Positions 14,013-21,383 of a DNA stretch of 38,397 nt are shown here, piece by piece (positions within the stretch are counted from its first letter, which is position 1; each line of letters opens with the position of its first letter). Below the pieces are notes generated by a model. The model searched no databases. It was not told the DNA's origin and saw nothing but the letters and a program-made list of their open reading frames with translations. The DNA comes from an uncultured Eubacteriales bacterium (GTDB lineage: Bacteria; Bacillota; Clostridia; Christensenellales; CAG-138), in assembly GCA_902792295.1 (NCBI GenBank), contig CADAZC010000020.1:1-38397 (forward strand). The letters are read 5' to 3'. The translations under genes were made by a program, and so were the position numbers.

Positions 14013-15513
14013 GCTTGTACCTCACGATCTTCATCGCGGGCGACCGTTCGAAATCGGTGTCGCGCACGACGATCCGGCTGACCTGCGAAAATCCCGGCAG
14101 GGTGCGGTTGACCTTTTCGAGCTCCGAGACGGCGAACGCCTTGCGCGCCTCGTCGTCCATATCCGTAAGCTCGGTCGGGCGCAGAACCACCTCAAGCGCA
14201 AGGATCGGCTCGCCCAGCGCGCTGCGCGCTTCGAAGACCTGCGAATCCTGAATGAACGGGAGCGCGTTGAAGTGCGTTTCGACCTCGGCGGGGGAGACGT
14301 TTTCGCCGTTCGGCAGAACGATGATCTCCTTGATGCGGCCGGTGATGTAAAGATATCCTTCCTCGTCGAGCCGCACGAGATCGCCGGTACGGAACCAGCC
14401 GTCCTCGTACGCGCCGGGTTCTTCGACGCCCACGTAGCCCTCCATCATGTTGCGGCCCTTGAGCCACAGCTCGCCGTCGACGATTTTGATCTCCTGGTTC
14501 GGGAACGGCAGACCGACGGAATCGGGCTTTCGGATGCTTTCCGGATTGCCGGAAACGAGGTTTGCGGACTCGGTGAGGCCGTAGCCGGGCAGCAGCTTGA
14601 TGCCGAGCTTGTCGTATTCCTTGATCAGGAACGGAGCGACCGGCGCCGCGCCGCAGATGATGGTTTTGAGGTCCGCGCCGAGCATGTTGCGTCCGAACTT
14701 CTTGGACAGCGTCAGCGCCATCTCCGCAAGGGCGGGCACGATGACGAGAATCGTCGGACGGAAGATCGCGACGTCGCGGAACATGTCCTTGTTGTTGCGG
14801 CAGATATACAGCGCGCTGCCGGTATACAGAGAGGTCATCAGGTTGCGGATCAGCCCGAACACGTGCGAAAGCGGCAGCACCAGAAGATAGCGCTGACCGA
14901 ACACATCCGGATAGCCGTAGCAGCCGTTGATCGTGCCCTGCATCACGGCGTCGTTCGAAAGGAGCGCGCCCTTGCTGCGGCCGGTCGTGCCGCCGGTGAA
15001 GACGATCGCGCACGGCGTTTTCGGTTCGCACGCGACGGCGGGTTTCTTTTCGTCGGAAACGGCGGAAACGGGGATCAGCTCAATGTCGGGGCGCTTTGCT
15101 TTGACGATCGCAAGACGCGGTTCGAAGTCCGCCTGATAGACGAGCTTTTTGATGCCGAACATCATGCAGCAGCCGAACACGGCTTCCGCGGGCAGGTGCG
15201 CGGGGAAGATCGCGGCGGTCGCACCGGAGGTGACGACGGCAAGATACGCCTTGACAAAGTCATAGGAGTTCGCGGCGAAGATCGCAACGCGCGTGCCGAC
15301 CGGGCAGTCGCCGAGGAGCGTACGGAAGCCCGCAACGTCCGCGTCAAGCTCCGCATAGCTTCTCGTTTTTCCTTCGTCGACGATCGCCGGCGCGTCCTTG
15401 AATTCACGCGCACAGTGCTCCCACATCGCGGAAACGGTCGTGAACTCTTTGATCCGTTCAAAGGTCTGTTCGTCCGTGTACTGACGGAAAATTTCTTTAT
15501 CGGGTGTTTGCAT
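13999..15513 (-). CDS. AMP-dependent acyl ligase (fatty acyl-AMP/acyl-ACP synthetase type)
   Basis: The 504-residue protein is an ANL-family adenylating enzyme with its motifs in order: P-loop FTGGTTGRSKG (172-182), PGYGLTES (309-316), WFRTGD (373-378), GRIKEIIVLPNGENVSP (392-408) and the C-terminal catalytic Lys495 in SPAMKIVRY. It activates a carboxylic acid as acyl-AMP and then makes a thioester. The acceptor is probably the carrier protein encoded by the overlapping next gene, not CoA, but sequence alone does not decide this. It lies six bases after the acyltransferase gene. The chain-length preference is unknown. It could alternatively serve an aryl or amino acid substrate, although the flanking PlsC genes favour fatty acids. 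Confidence 0.9.
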   Translation of the reverse strand: MQTPDKEIFRQYTDEQTFERIKEFTTVSAMWEHCAREFKDAPAIVDEGKTRSYAELDADVAGFRTLLGDCPVGTRVAIFAANSYDFVKAYLAVVTSGATAAIFPAHLPAEAVFGCCMMFGIKKLVYQADFEPRLAIVKAKRPDIELIPVSAVSDEKKPAVACEPKTPCAIVFTGGTTGRSKGALLSNDAVMQGTINGCYGYPDVFGQRYLLVLPLSHVFGLIRNLMTSLYTGSALYICRNNKDMFRDVAIFRPTILVIVPALAEMALTLSKKFGRNMLGADLKTIICGAAPVAPFLIKEYDKLGIKLLPGYGLTESANLVSGNPESIRKPDSVGLPFPNQEIKIVDGELWLKGRNMMEGYVGVEEPGAYEDGWFRTGDLVRLDEEGYLYITGRIKEIIVLPNGENVSPAEVETHFNALPFIQDSQVFEARSALGEPILALEVVLRPTELTDMDDEARKAFAVSELEKVNRTLPGFSQVSRIVVRDTDFERSPAMKIVRYKHVQN

Positions 15514-15518
15514 GGTTT

Positions 15519-16178
15519 TTATCTCCTCTTCTGATAAGCAATTTGCTTTAATTCTTCTTCTTTTTGCTGAAGCTCCTGCGCGATCGCGTCGATCTCGGAC
15601 ATCGACGGACGCCGTCCGTACCGCGCGAACAGGTCGATCGGCTCGCCGATCACGAAGGTCACACGGTTATAGAAATGCGCCTTCGGCTTCACATAGACCG
15701 GCACGATCGGCACCCTGCCCTGCAGCGCGATCAGCACCATGCCGGATTTGAACGCGCCGAGATTGTCGCCGTCTTCGTTGATGTGCCCTTCCGGGAAGAT
15801 GGACACCAGCGAGCCCTTTTTGAGCTCATCCGTGATCTCGCGCAGCGAATTGAAGTTGAAATTCGCGCGGTCGATCGGAATGCACAGAAACTGCTTGAAC
15901 AGCCAGCGGAACCTGGATTCAAAGAATTCCTTTCCGCAGATGAAGTGGTGCCGCCGGTACCATACCGCGAACATCAGGTACATGGGATCGAAGAACCCGT
16001 AATGATTCGCGATGAGCAGCGCGCCGCCGCGGATGCGTTTTCTTGCCGCCTTCGTCTCGAAGATCCAGCGCGGACGCATCCATATGAGCCCCGGGATCGC
16101 CGCCGTCGCCTTGATGAAATCGTGGACGAGGTAACGCGGCGAAAACAGCTTAGCGCGATTCGTTCGTTTCTGTTCCAT
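15519..16178 (-). CDS. PlsC-type 1-acylglycerol-3-phosphate O-acyltransferase family protein
   Basis: The 219-residue protein carries acyltransferase motif I as NHYGFFD (H59, D64), a motif II region around CIPIDRANF, and motif III FPEGH (128-132). These enzymes move an acyl group from ACP or CoA to a lysolipid or related hydroxyl at the inner membrane face. ATG 16178 is chosen because GGAG lies about ten bases upstream and MEQKRTNRAK is a typical start; it overlaps the previous acyltransferase gene by 29 bases. The C-terminus is a charged Glu/Gln/Lys-rich helix (ELQQKEEELKQ). Two different PlsC-like genes in a row suggest two acceptor positions or two acceptors. Confidence 0.9.
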   Translation of the reverse strand: MEQKRTNRAKLFSPRYLVHDFIKATAAIPGLIWMRPRWIFETKAARKRIRGGALLIANHYGFFDPMYLMFAVWYRRHHFICGKEFFESRFRWLFKQFLCIPIDRANFNFNSLREITDELKKGSLVSIFPEGHINEDGDNLGAFKSGMVLIALQGRVPIVPVYVKPKAHFYNRVTFVIGEPIDLFARYGRRPSMSEIDAIAQELQQKEEELKQIAYQKRR

Positions 16179-16794
16179 ACAGCAGTTTCTCCAAAGCGAC
16201 GATCCGCTCCCGAAGCCGTTCGGAAACGATCGCAAGATTTTCTTTTTCGGTTACGCCCTCTTCCAGAAGCTCGGCAGCATGGATCGGCTTTCCGATCAGC
16301 ACGCGGGCGCGTTTGCGGCAGAAATACGATCCGTTCGTCACGACCGGAACGATCTTCGCGCCGCTTTCGAGCGCGAGCAGCGCCGCGCTCACCTTGAACG
16401 GCAGAGGACGTTTTTCGCCGGGACGGGGCAGACGGCTTTCCGGAAAGATCCCCACCACGCCGCCGCGGGAGAGGATCGAGAGCGATTTCGGCAGAAAGCC
16501 GAAATCGTGCGCGTTCCGGTCGACCCGGATCCCGCCCAGAAGCCGCAGAAACCATCCGAGCAGCGGTTTTTCATAGAGCACCTCCGCCATCTGAAAGCGC
16601 AGCGTGCGCGTCCAGAACACGAACAGATACACCGCGTAGTCGAAGACCGACGTGTGGTTCGAAATGATGATCGCGCGCCCGTCAATGTGCCTACCCTGCA
16701 CGCGCCTGTCCTCATAAAGGATCTTCGTGCGGAAGCACAGAAGCTGCGCGGGCCAGCCGGTGATCTTCACAAACCAGTTGAACAGCGCGATCAT
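16150..16794 (-). CDS. PlsC-type acyltransferase, second copy
   Basis: The 214-residue protein has motif I NHTSVFD (H47, D52), motif II near GGIRVDRNAHDF, and motif III as FPESRL in place of the common FPEGT. It shares the fold with the downstream acyltransferase but differs in sequence, so it is not a recent duplicate. The start overlaps the stop of the ligase-carrier gene (ATGA). The altered motif III suggests a different acceptor from glycerol phosphate, since this block contacts the acceptor phosphate in PlsC. Whether it makes phosphatidate, remodels lysophospholipid or decorates another lipid cannot be told. Confidence 0.88.
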   Translation of the reverse strand: MIALFNWFVKITGWPAQLLCFRTKILYEDRRVQGRHIDGRAIIISNHTSVFDYAVYLFVFWTRTLRFQMAEVLYEKPLLGWFLRLLGGIRVDRNAHDFGFLPKSLSILSRGGVVGIFPESRLPRPGEKRPLPFKVSAALLALESGAKIVPVVTNGSYFCRKRARVLIGKPIHAAELLEEGVTEKENLAIVSERLRERIVALEKLLYGTETNESR

Positions 16795-18722
16795 GCAGGG
16801 GTCCCGCCTTTCTCGCCGCGGATGTAGTCCGCAATGCTGCGCACGGTCTTGAAGCCCGTGTCCTCCAGCGGGAACGCCGCGCCGAACTCATCCCTGAGCC
16901 GTGTCAGCATCGCAAAATAATCGAGACTCGTGCCGCCGAGGTCGAGGAAGAAATCGGCGTCAAGGGCGATCTCGTCTTCGCTTCGGTTCACGGCGGCGGC
17001 GACGATCGCGCGCACGCGGCGCATCAGCGCGTCGGCTTCCGCATCGTCGGTCCTTCCGGAAAGATCGAGCGGTTTCAGCGCGCCGGAGGCGAAGTCGCGG
17101 CGCAGACGGACGCGGTTCAGCTTGAACTCGTCCGCTTTCATCAAAGGTCCCTCGACGAGCACGATGCGCGAGATCGCGGAAGTCAGGTTCAGGCATTCGA
17201 TCTTTTCGATCAGCGTACCGCGCAGCTGTTCCGCGGCTTCCGCGGTGATCATGCGGTTCACACCGGCAAGCAGCACCGTCGCCGGTCTGCCGTTGTCGTT
17301 TGCGGGGATCAGGCAGACCTCCGCGCGGTCCGTTTTCAAAAGCGGCTCGACGGCGTTCGGGTTCAGGTTTTCGCCGTCCGGTCCGACGATCAGATCGTCG
17401 GCGCGCCCGAGGATGCGATAGTGCCCGTCGACGCATTCCGCAAGGTCGCGCGTCGGGAACCAGCCGTCGCGCTCCGCGCGTCCGTCGGCGGAAAGAATGT
17501 ATTTCGCGGTCACGCGTCCGCGGACCGTAAGCTCGCCGGAATCGTTGATGCGGTATTCGACGTTCTGCATGGGCTTGCCGACGCAGCCGAGACGCAGATA
17601 CTTCCGCTTTGCGGACAGCTCGACCGACGTGATGCCGATCTCGGTCATGCCGTAGCCGTTTGCAAGCCGGTATCCGATCCCGTTGAAAAACGCCTGGATC
17701 GACGGATCGAGGAAGCTCCCGCCCGTGATCATAAAGAACACGGAGTCGCCGAACAGATTTTCGCGCACCTCGCGGAACGCGAGCTTCGAGAACGCCGCGG
17801 AGAGCGGGCGGGGGAGCTTTTCGGCAAGCGCCAGCGCGCGGTCGAATTTCTTTGCGGTCTTTTCGCCGCGATCGGCAATTCCCTTTTTCGCCTGCTCATA
17901 AACCTTTTCCCAGAAAAGCGGCACGGCAAAAATATGCGTGACCTTGTGACGGCGGATCGTGTTGACGATCGTCGACGGGGAGAGGTCGTTGAGATGCACG
18001 AACGTGCGCGAGAAGAACGCGAACCAGATATACATCGCGATCAGTCCGAACACGTGATAGAAGGGCAGGAAGGTCAACAGCTTGAGGTTGCCTTCGTAAT
18101 GCTTTTTAACGAGGGGCTGTTCCTTGATGATGCCGTAGCTGTCCCGGATCTGATAATAGAACTCCTCCGCGGAATACGCGCAGACCTTGACGTTTTCGGT
18201 TGTGCCGGAGGACATGACAAAAAGCTCCGTGCCGAACGGACGCGGGTCGATCGGCTCGCCGGAGGTCGGGATCGCATCCGGACGCAGCACGGGACAGGAG
18301 AAATCGCCCTTTTCGGCGATGACCGCGCGGCAGTCTGCAATGCGCATCGCACCGGAAAGCAGGGGCATCGGCAGGCGCAGGTTCATCAAAAGCGGACGGA
18401 AGCCCGCGGCAAGGATCGCCCAAAAAAGCTCGATCCAGTCAAGCCCGTTGTCGAGATACAGACCGACGACGGCGTCGTCCGGAAGGCCCGAAAGCGCGGC
18501 TTTCAGCGCCGCGGCACGGCGGAGGATATGCGCCTTCGCTTCACCGTAGGTCGTCTTGCGGATCCGGAAGTCCTCGCTCTGCTCATAGAGGATGTTCGGC
18601 TCTTCGCGGAACATCAGAGAAAAGAGCGCGTCGAACGTGAACCCGGCGCGTTGAAACGCGTCAAGTTTATCCTTTACAAAGGCGTCGATCGAACGGTAGG
18701 AACCGATATGATAATTCGTCAT
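16791..18722 (-). CDS. AMP-dependent acyl ligase fused to a C-terminal carrier protein domain
   Basis: The 643-residue protein is an adenylating enzyme followed by its own carrier. Motifs: P-loop MSSGTTENVK (170-179, with Glu at the usual Gly/Ser place), NGYGMTEIG, PTRDLA in place of TGD, GRADDLIVGPDGENLNP, and Lys in ADEFKLNR. Residues about 565-636 form a phosphopantetheine domain with LGGTSL, Ser599 being the attachment site. It should activate an acid and load it on itself, as in NRPS-like starter modules. The ATG at 18722 is chosen for GGAG six bases upstream; the longer frame to 18941 would run through the promoter. It is the first gene of the acyl operon. Confidence 0.9.
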   Translation of the reverse strand: MTNYHIGSYRSIDAFVKDKLDAFQRAGFTFDALFSLMFREEPNILYEQSEDFRIRKTTYGEAKAHILRRAAALKAALSGLPDDAVVGLYLDNGLDWIELFWAILAAGFRPLLMNLRLPMPLLSGAMRIADCRAVIAEKGDFSCPVLRPDAIPTSGEPIDPRPFGTELFVMSSGTTENVKVCAYSAEEFYYQIRDSYGIIKEQPLVKKHYEGNLKLLTFLPFYHVFGLIAMYIWFAFFSRTFVHLNDLSPSTIVNTIRRHKVTHIFAVPLFWEKVYEQAKKGIADRGEKTAKKFDRALALAEKLPRPLSAAFSKLAFREVRENLFGDSVFFMITGGSFLDPSIQAFFNGIGYRLANGYGMTEIGITSVELSAKRKYLRLGCVGKPMQNVEYRINDSGELTVRGRVTAKYILSADGRAERDGWFPTRDLAECVDGHYRILGRADDLIVGPDGENLNPNAVEPLLKTDRAEVCLIPANDNGRPATVLLAGVNRMITAEAAEQLRGTLIEKIECLNLTSAISRIVLVEGPLMKADEFKLNRVRLRRDFASGALKPLDLSGRTDDAEADALMRRVRAIVAAAVNRSEDEIALDADFFLDLGGTSLDYFAMLTRLRDEFGAAFPLEDTGFKTVRSIADYIRGEKGGTPA

Positions 18723-18756
18723 GGCAACTCCGGTCGGAAACAAATCATGATTTTTT

Positions 18757-18785
18757 ATTATAGCCGATTCCGACGCGGGAATCAA
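18757..18785 (-). promoter_or_regulatory. Promoter of the eleven-gene acyl/lipid operon
   Basis: Minus strand: TTGATT (plus 18780-18785), 17-base spacer, TATAAT (plus 18757-18762), about 35 bases before the first ATG. No terminator hairpin is visible between here and 6799. Confidence 0.8.
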
Positions 18786-18853
18786 CACATTTCCCCAAAA
18801 TCGGACAAACTGTGCAAGTATAGGAAACATCAGCCGATTTTTGAGATACCGTA

Positions 18854-18883
18854 GTGACACGGCGGCGTGTGTTGTGGTACAAT
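18854..18883 (+). promoter_or_regulatory. Promoter of the GNAT-DUF3795 operon
   Basis: GTGACA (18854-18859), 18-base spacer, TACAAT (18878-18883), 32 bases ahead of the ATG at 18916. It is divergent from the acyl operon promoter about 70 bases away. Confidence 0.6.
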
Positions 18884-18915
18884 ATACAAAATCATCCGGC
18901 ATCGGGAGGAAGCTC

Positions 18916-19797
18916 ATGGGGTTGAAACTCATCAAGCTCACAAAAGCATTTGAGAAGCAGCTCGGCGAGATGATCGACGAGTGGAAGGCGGATCAGGAGA
19001 AAAACCACACGAACCGCTCTCCGGGGTCGATCTTCAAAAACGATTATCACGACTTTGATTACTATCTTGCGCATCTGGGCACCAAAGAGCCGGGAAACGG
19101 CAAGGTGCCGGATTCGGTCTTTTTCCTGCTCGACGAGGAACGCGACCGGCTTCTGGGCGCGGTGAACATCCGTCATTATCTGAACGATTCCCTGTACCGC
19201 GAGGGCGGACACATCGGCGGCGGCATCCGCCCGAGCGAGCGCCGAAAGGGCTGCGCAACCGAGATGATCCGTCTCGCGCTCGACGAGTGCAGAAAGCTCG
19301 GGATCGAGCGCGTGCTGATAACCTGCGAAAAGGACAATGTCGGCTCCGCAAAGTCCATCATGAACAACGGCGGCATACTGGAAAACGAGCTCGTGAACGA
19401 AGAAGGAAAGATCGAGCAGCGCTACTGGATCAGAATCGGCGCCGATCCGCACGCGATCGATCCGAAGAACCATTATCTCGCATACTGCGGTCTGGACTGC
19501 GAAACCTGCGAGGCGCGGCTTGCCACGGTGCATAACGACGACGCGCTGCGGAAGAAGGTCGCGGAAAAATGGTCGGCGCTGAACGGCATCGAGATCACGC
19601 CGGAAATGATCAACTGTTCGGGCTGCCGGATCGACGGCGTCAAAACGGTCTACTGCGATTCGCTCTGTAAAATCCGGCAGTGCGCGCTCGGAAAGCAGGT
19701 CGGAACCTGCGGCGGCTGCGAAAAGACGGACTCGTGCGAAACGCTCGCCCTGGTCCTGAACAACAGCGAGGACGCGCGGCGGAACCTGGGCCTGTAA
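18916..19797 (+). CDS. GNAT acetyltransferase fused to a Cys-rich DUF3795 domain
   Basis: The 293-residue protein has an N-terminal GNAT domain (residues 1-170) with acetyl-CoA motif GIRPSERRKGCATEM and a later CEKDNVGSAKSIMNNGG. From about residue 185 comes a DUF3795 domain with many Cys in spaced pairs: YCGLDCETC, NCSGCRIDG, YCDSLCKIRQC and CGGCEKTDSC, probably binding zinc or an iron-sulfur centre. The substrate is unknown. GGGAGG before ATG 18916 sets the start; the frame upstream would run through the promoter. A shrunken copy of this same gene lies at 20057-20203. The gene leads a plus-strand operon. Confidence 0.85.
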   Translation: MGLKLIKLTKAFEKQLGEMIDEWKADQEKNHTNRSPGSIFKNDYHDFDYYLAHLGTKEPGNGKVPDSVFFLLDEERDRLLGAVNIRHYLNDSLYREGGHIGGGIRPSERRKGCATEMIRLALDECRKLGIERVLITCEKDNVGSAKSIMNNGGILENELVNEEGKIEQRYWIRIGADPHAIDPKNHYLAYCGLDCETCEARLATVHNDDALRKKVAEKWSALNGIEITPEMINCSGCRIDGVKTVYCDSLCKIRQCALGKQVGTCGGCEKTDSCETLALVLNNSEDARRNLGL

Positions 19798-19811
19798 CGG
19801 AGAAAACGCAT

Positions 19812-20027
19812 ATGAAATCCATTCTGATCAAGGATACCACGTGGGAAGAACGGGAACGGATCGTCCGCGAGGCGCTGTTCGGCGCGTGCGGCGTGGACTG
19901 CGAGTTCTGCAGCGGCTGCGATAACTTAGGCGGCGGCAGGATCGAGGCGATCTATCAGCCCTATATCGACGGGGAAAAGGAAATTGAAGAGATCAACGCG
20001 GAATACCGCGCGCCGTTCGTGCGGTAA
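19812..20027 (+). CDS. Small Cys-rich protein (putative metal-binding)
   Basis: The 71-residue protein begins MKSILIKDTTWEERERIV and has four Cys (26, 30, 33, 36) in a CX3CX2CX2C cluster, GACGVDCEFCSGC, followed by a Gly-rich turn and an acidic end (GEKEIEEINAEYRAPFVR). The cluster could hold zinc or an Fe-S centre. I do not recognise a named family. It starts 14 bases after the DUF3795 fusion gene, with GGAG eight to nine bases before the ATG, so it is likely cotranscribed. The shared taste for Cys pairs with DUF3795 suggests a common role, not proven. Confidence 0.6.
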   Translation: MKSILIKDTTWEERERIVREALFGACGVDCEFCSGCDNLGGGRIEAIYQPYIDGEKEIEEINAEYRAPFVR

Positions 20028-20056
20028 AGCCGGAACGGGTAAGAAAGGAAAAAGAC

Positions 20057-20203
20057 ATGGGACGGAAACGCATCATGCCTACAAAAGCGTACGAAAACAG
20101 CTATCTTGCGTTCTGCAGACGAAACCGCGAGCAATGCGAAGCGGTTCATAATGACAATGCGTTGCCTCTGAAGCTTGTGCTTTCGGCGGAGGAAGAAACA
20201 TGA
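20057..20203 (+). pseudogene. Shrunken tandem copy of the GNAT-DUF3795 gene
   Basis: A 48-codon frame preceded by AAAGGAA. Its start MGRKRIMPTKAYEN matches the start of the fusion gene at 18916 (MGLKLIKLTKAFEK), and the next part SYLAFCRRNREQCEA then VHNDNALPLK matches the beginning of that gene's DUF3795 domain (YLAYCGLDCETCEA, VHNDDALRKK). The DNA is similar as well. It therefore looks like a duplicate that lost almost the whole GNAT domain and everything after the first part of DUF3795, joining residue 14 or so to about residue 190. Most Cys are gone (only two remain). It overlaps the next GNAT gene by ATGA and may persist only for translational coupling. Confidence 0.65.
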
Positions 20204-20661
20204 TCGTTCCGGTAGACGAATCGAATCTGTTGCGGGCAGGGGCGGTGCACGCCGCAGCATGGCGGGACTCGCACCGCGCGTTCTGCACGCCGGAGTTTGT
20301 AAAGCTGCATACAGAGGAACGACAGGCGGATTATCTGCAAAAGAAAATGGACGAAGGCAGCAGGGTCTGGCTTTTGATTGAGGACAAGCCGGTCGGCGTC
20401 GTGTCCGTTTGCGGCAGTCTGATTGAGGACCTGTATGTGCTGCCGGAACGGCAGAACCGCGGATACGGTACTGCGCTTTTGCGGTTTGCCGTTTCCGAAT
20501 GCGACGGAACGCCGACGCTGTGGATTCTCGAAAACAACGAACGGGCGAGAAGACTGTATGAGCGGCTTGGCTTTTCGGAGACGGGGCGAAGACGCATTGT
20601 GAAAAACGAACCGGACGAAATCGAATTTGCTTTGGAGGTGGAATGCGGTATCGATGGGTGA
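20200..20661 (+). CDS. GNAT family N-acetyltransferase
   Basis: The 153-residue protein has the GNAT fold: beta strands ending in GSLIEDLYVLPERQNRGYGTALL (acetyl-CoA binding Q/RxxGxG as QNRGYG), then LWILENNERARRLYERLGF, the usual C-terminal motif. The acceptor is unknown. GGAGG lies about ten bases before the ATG. The start overlaps the small pseudogene and the end overlaps the HAD gene by 19 bases, so it belongs to the same plus-strand operon. It is a different GNAT subgroup from the one at 18916. Confidence 0.88.
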   Translation: MIVPVDESNLLRAGAVHAAAWRDSHRAFCTPEFVKLHTEERQADYLQKKMDEGSRVWLLIEDKPVGVVSVCGSLIEDLYVLPERQNRGYGTALLRFAVSECDGTPTLWILENNERARRLYERLGFSETGRRRIVKNEPDEIEFALEVECGIDG

Positions 20662-21348
20662 TCTTTGATCTGGACGGAACGCTGACGGATTCCGGCGAGG
20701 GGATCAAAAACAGCACGGTTTATGCGCTGGAACGGCTCGGGCTTCCGGTTCCGGCGGATTCGGAGCTTCGGAAGATGGTCGGGCCGCCGCTTTCGGTCGG
20801 TTTTTCACTGCTCGGCGTGCCGGAGGCGCAGATCGGGGACGCGATCCGCTTCTACCGTGAGCAGTACAATGACGGCGACGGCAAATATCAGAACCGCGTA
20901 TATCCCGGGATCGAGGACTGTCTGAAACGATTGCGCGGGGCCGGTCTGCGCCTTTGCGTCGGCACCTCGAAGCCGGAGCCGCTTGCGCGCGAGATCGCGC
21001 GGGGCCGGTCTGCGCCTTTGCGTCGGCACCTCGAAGCCGGAGCCGCTTGCGCGCGAGATCCTTTCGGATTTTTCTCTCGCGCCGTACTTTGCGTACATCG
21101 CGGGCGCGACCTTTGACACAAGCCGTCAGAACAAGGACGACGTGCTCTGTTACCTGCTGTCCGCGACCGGAGCGGAGGACGCGGTGATGGTCGGCGACAC
21201 GCATTACGATGTGATCGGCGCGCACAGGCGCGGCATTCCCTGCATCGGCGTCACATGGGGGTACGGGCTGCTGTCCGAACTGGAAGCCGCGGGCGCGGAT
21301 GCGCTCGCCGCTTCGCCGGAAGCGCTTTCAGATTTTCTGCTTTCATAA
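20643..21348 (+). pseudogene. HAD-superfamily phosphatase (phosphoglycolate phosphatase-like), frameshifted by a tandem duplication
   Basis: The gene encodes a HAD hydrolase: FDLDGTLTDS (nucleophile D9, D11), a cap domain, LCVGTSKPEPLA with motif II Thr/Ser, and VMVGDTHYDVIGA as motif IV. An exact 64-bp repeat (20933-20996, then 20997-21060) shifts the frame, so translation from ATG 20643 leaves the family sequence after PEPLAREI and stops near 21116. Removing one copy restores 213 residues, the usual length of such phosphatases. A GGAGG lies just before the ATG. The duplication may be real, phase-variable or an assembly error. The substrate would be a small phosphate ester. Confidence 0.85.
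20933..21060. repeat. Exact 64-bp tandem duplication inside the HAD gene
   Basis: Positions 20933-20996 and 20997-21060 are identical and directly adjacent. The unit starts GCGCGGGGCC and ends GCGCGAGATC. Its length is one more than a multiple of three, which breaks the reading frame. Confidence 0.95.
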
Positions 21349-21377
21349 AAAAGCACCGCTTCGGCGGTGCTTTTTTT
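21347..21377. terminator. Bidirectional terminator with UUCG loop
   Basis: GCACCGC (21353-21359), loop TTCG, GCGGTGC (21364-21370), then seven T; six A precede. It ends the plus-strand operon and the minus-strand Na/Pi gene. Confidence 0.92.
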
Positions 21378-21383
21378 CGGGTA

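Noticed and set aside
17421..18854. 477-codon plus-strand frame opposite the ligase-carrier fusion
   Set aside because: Composition is that of an antisense frame, and the ligase on the other strand has all its motifs.
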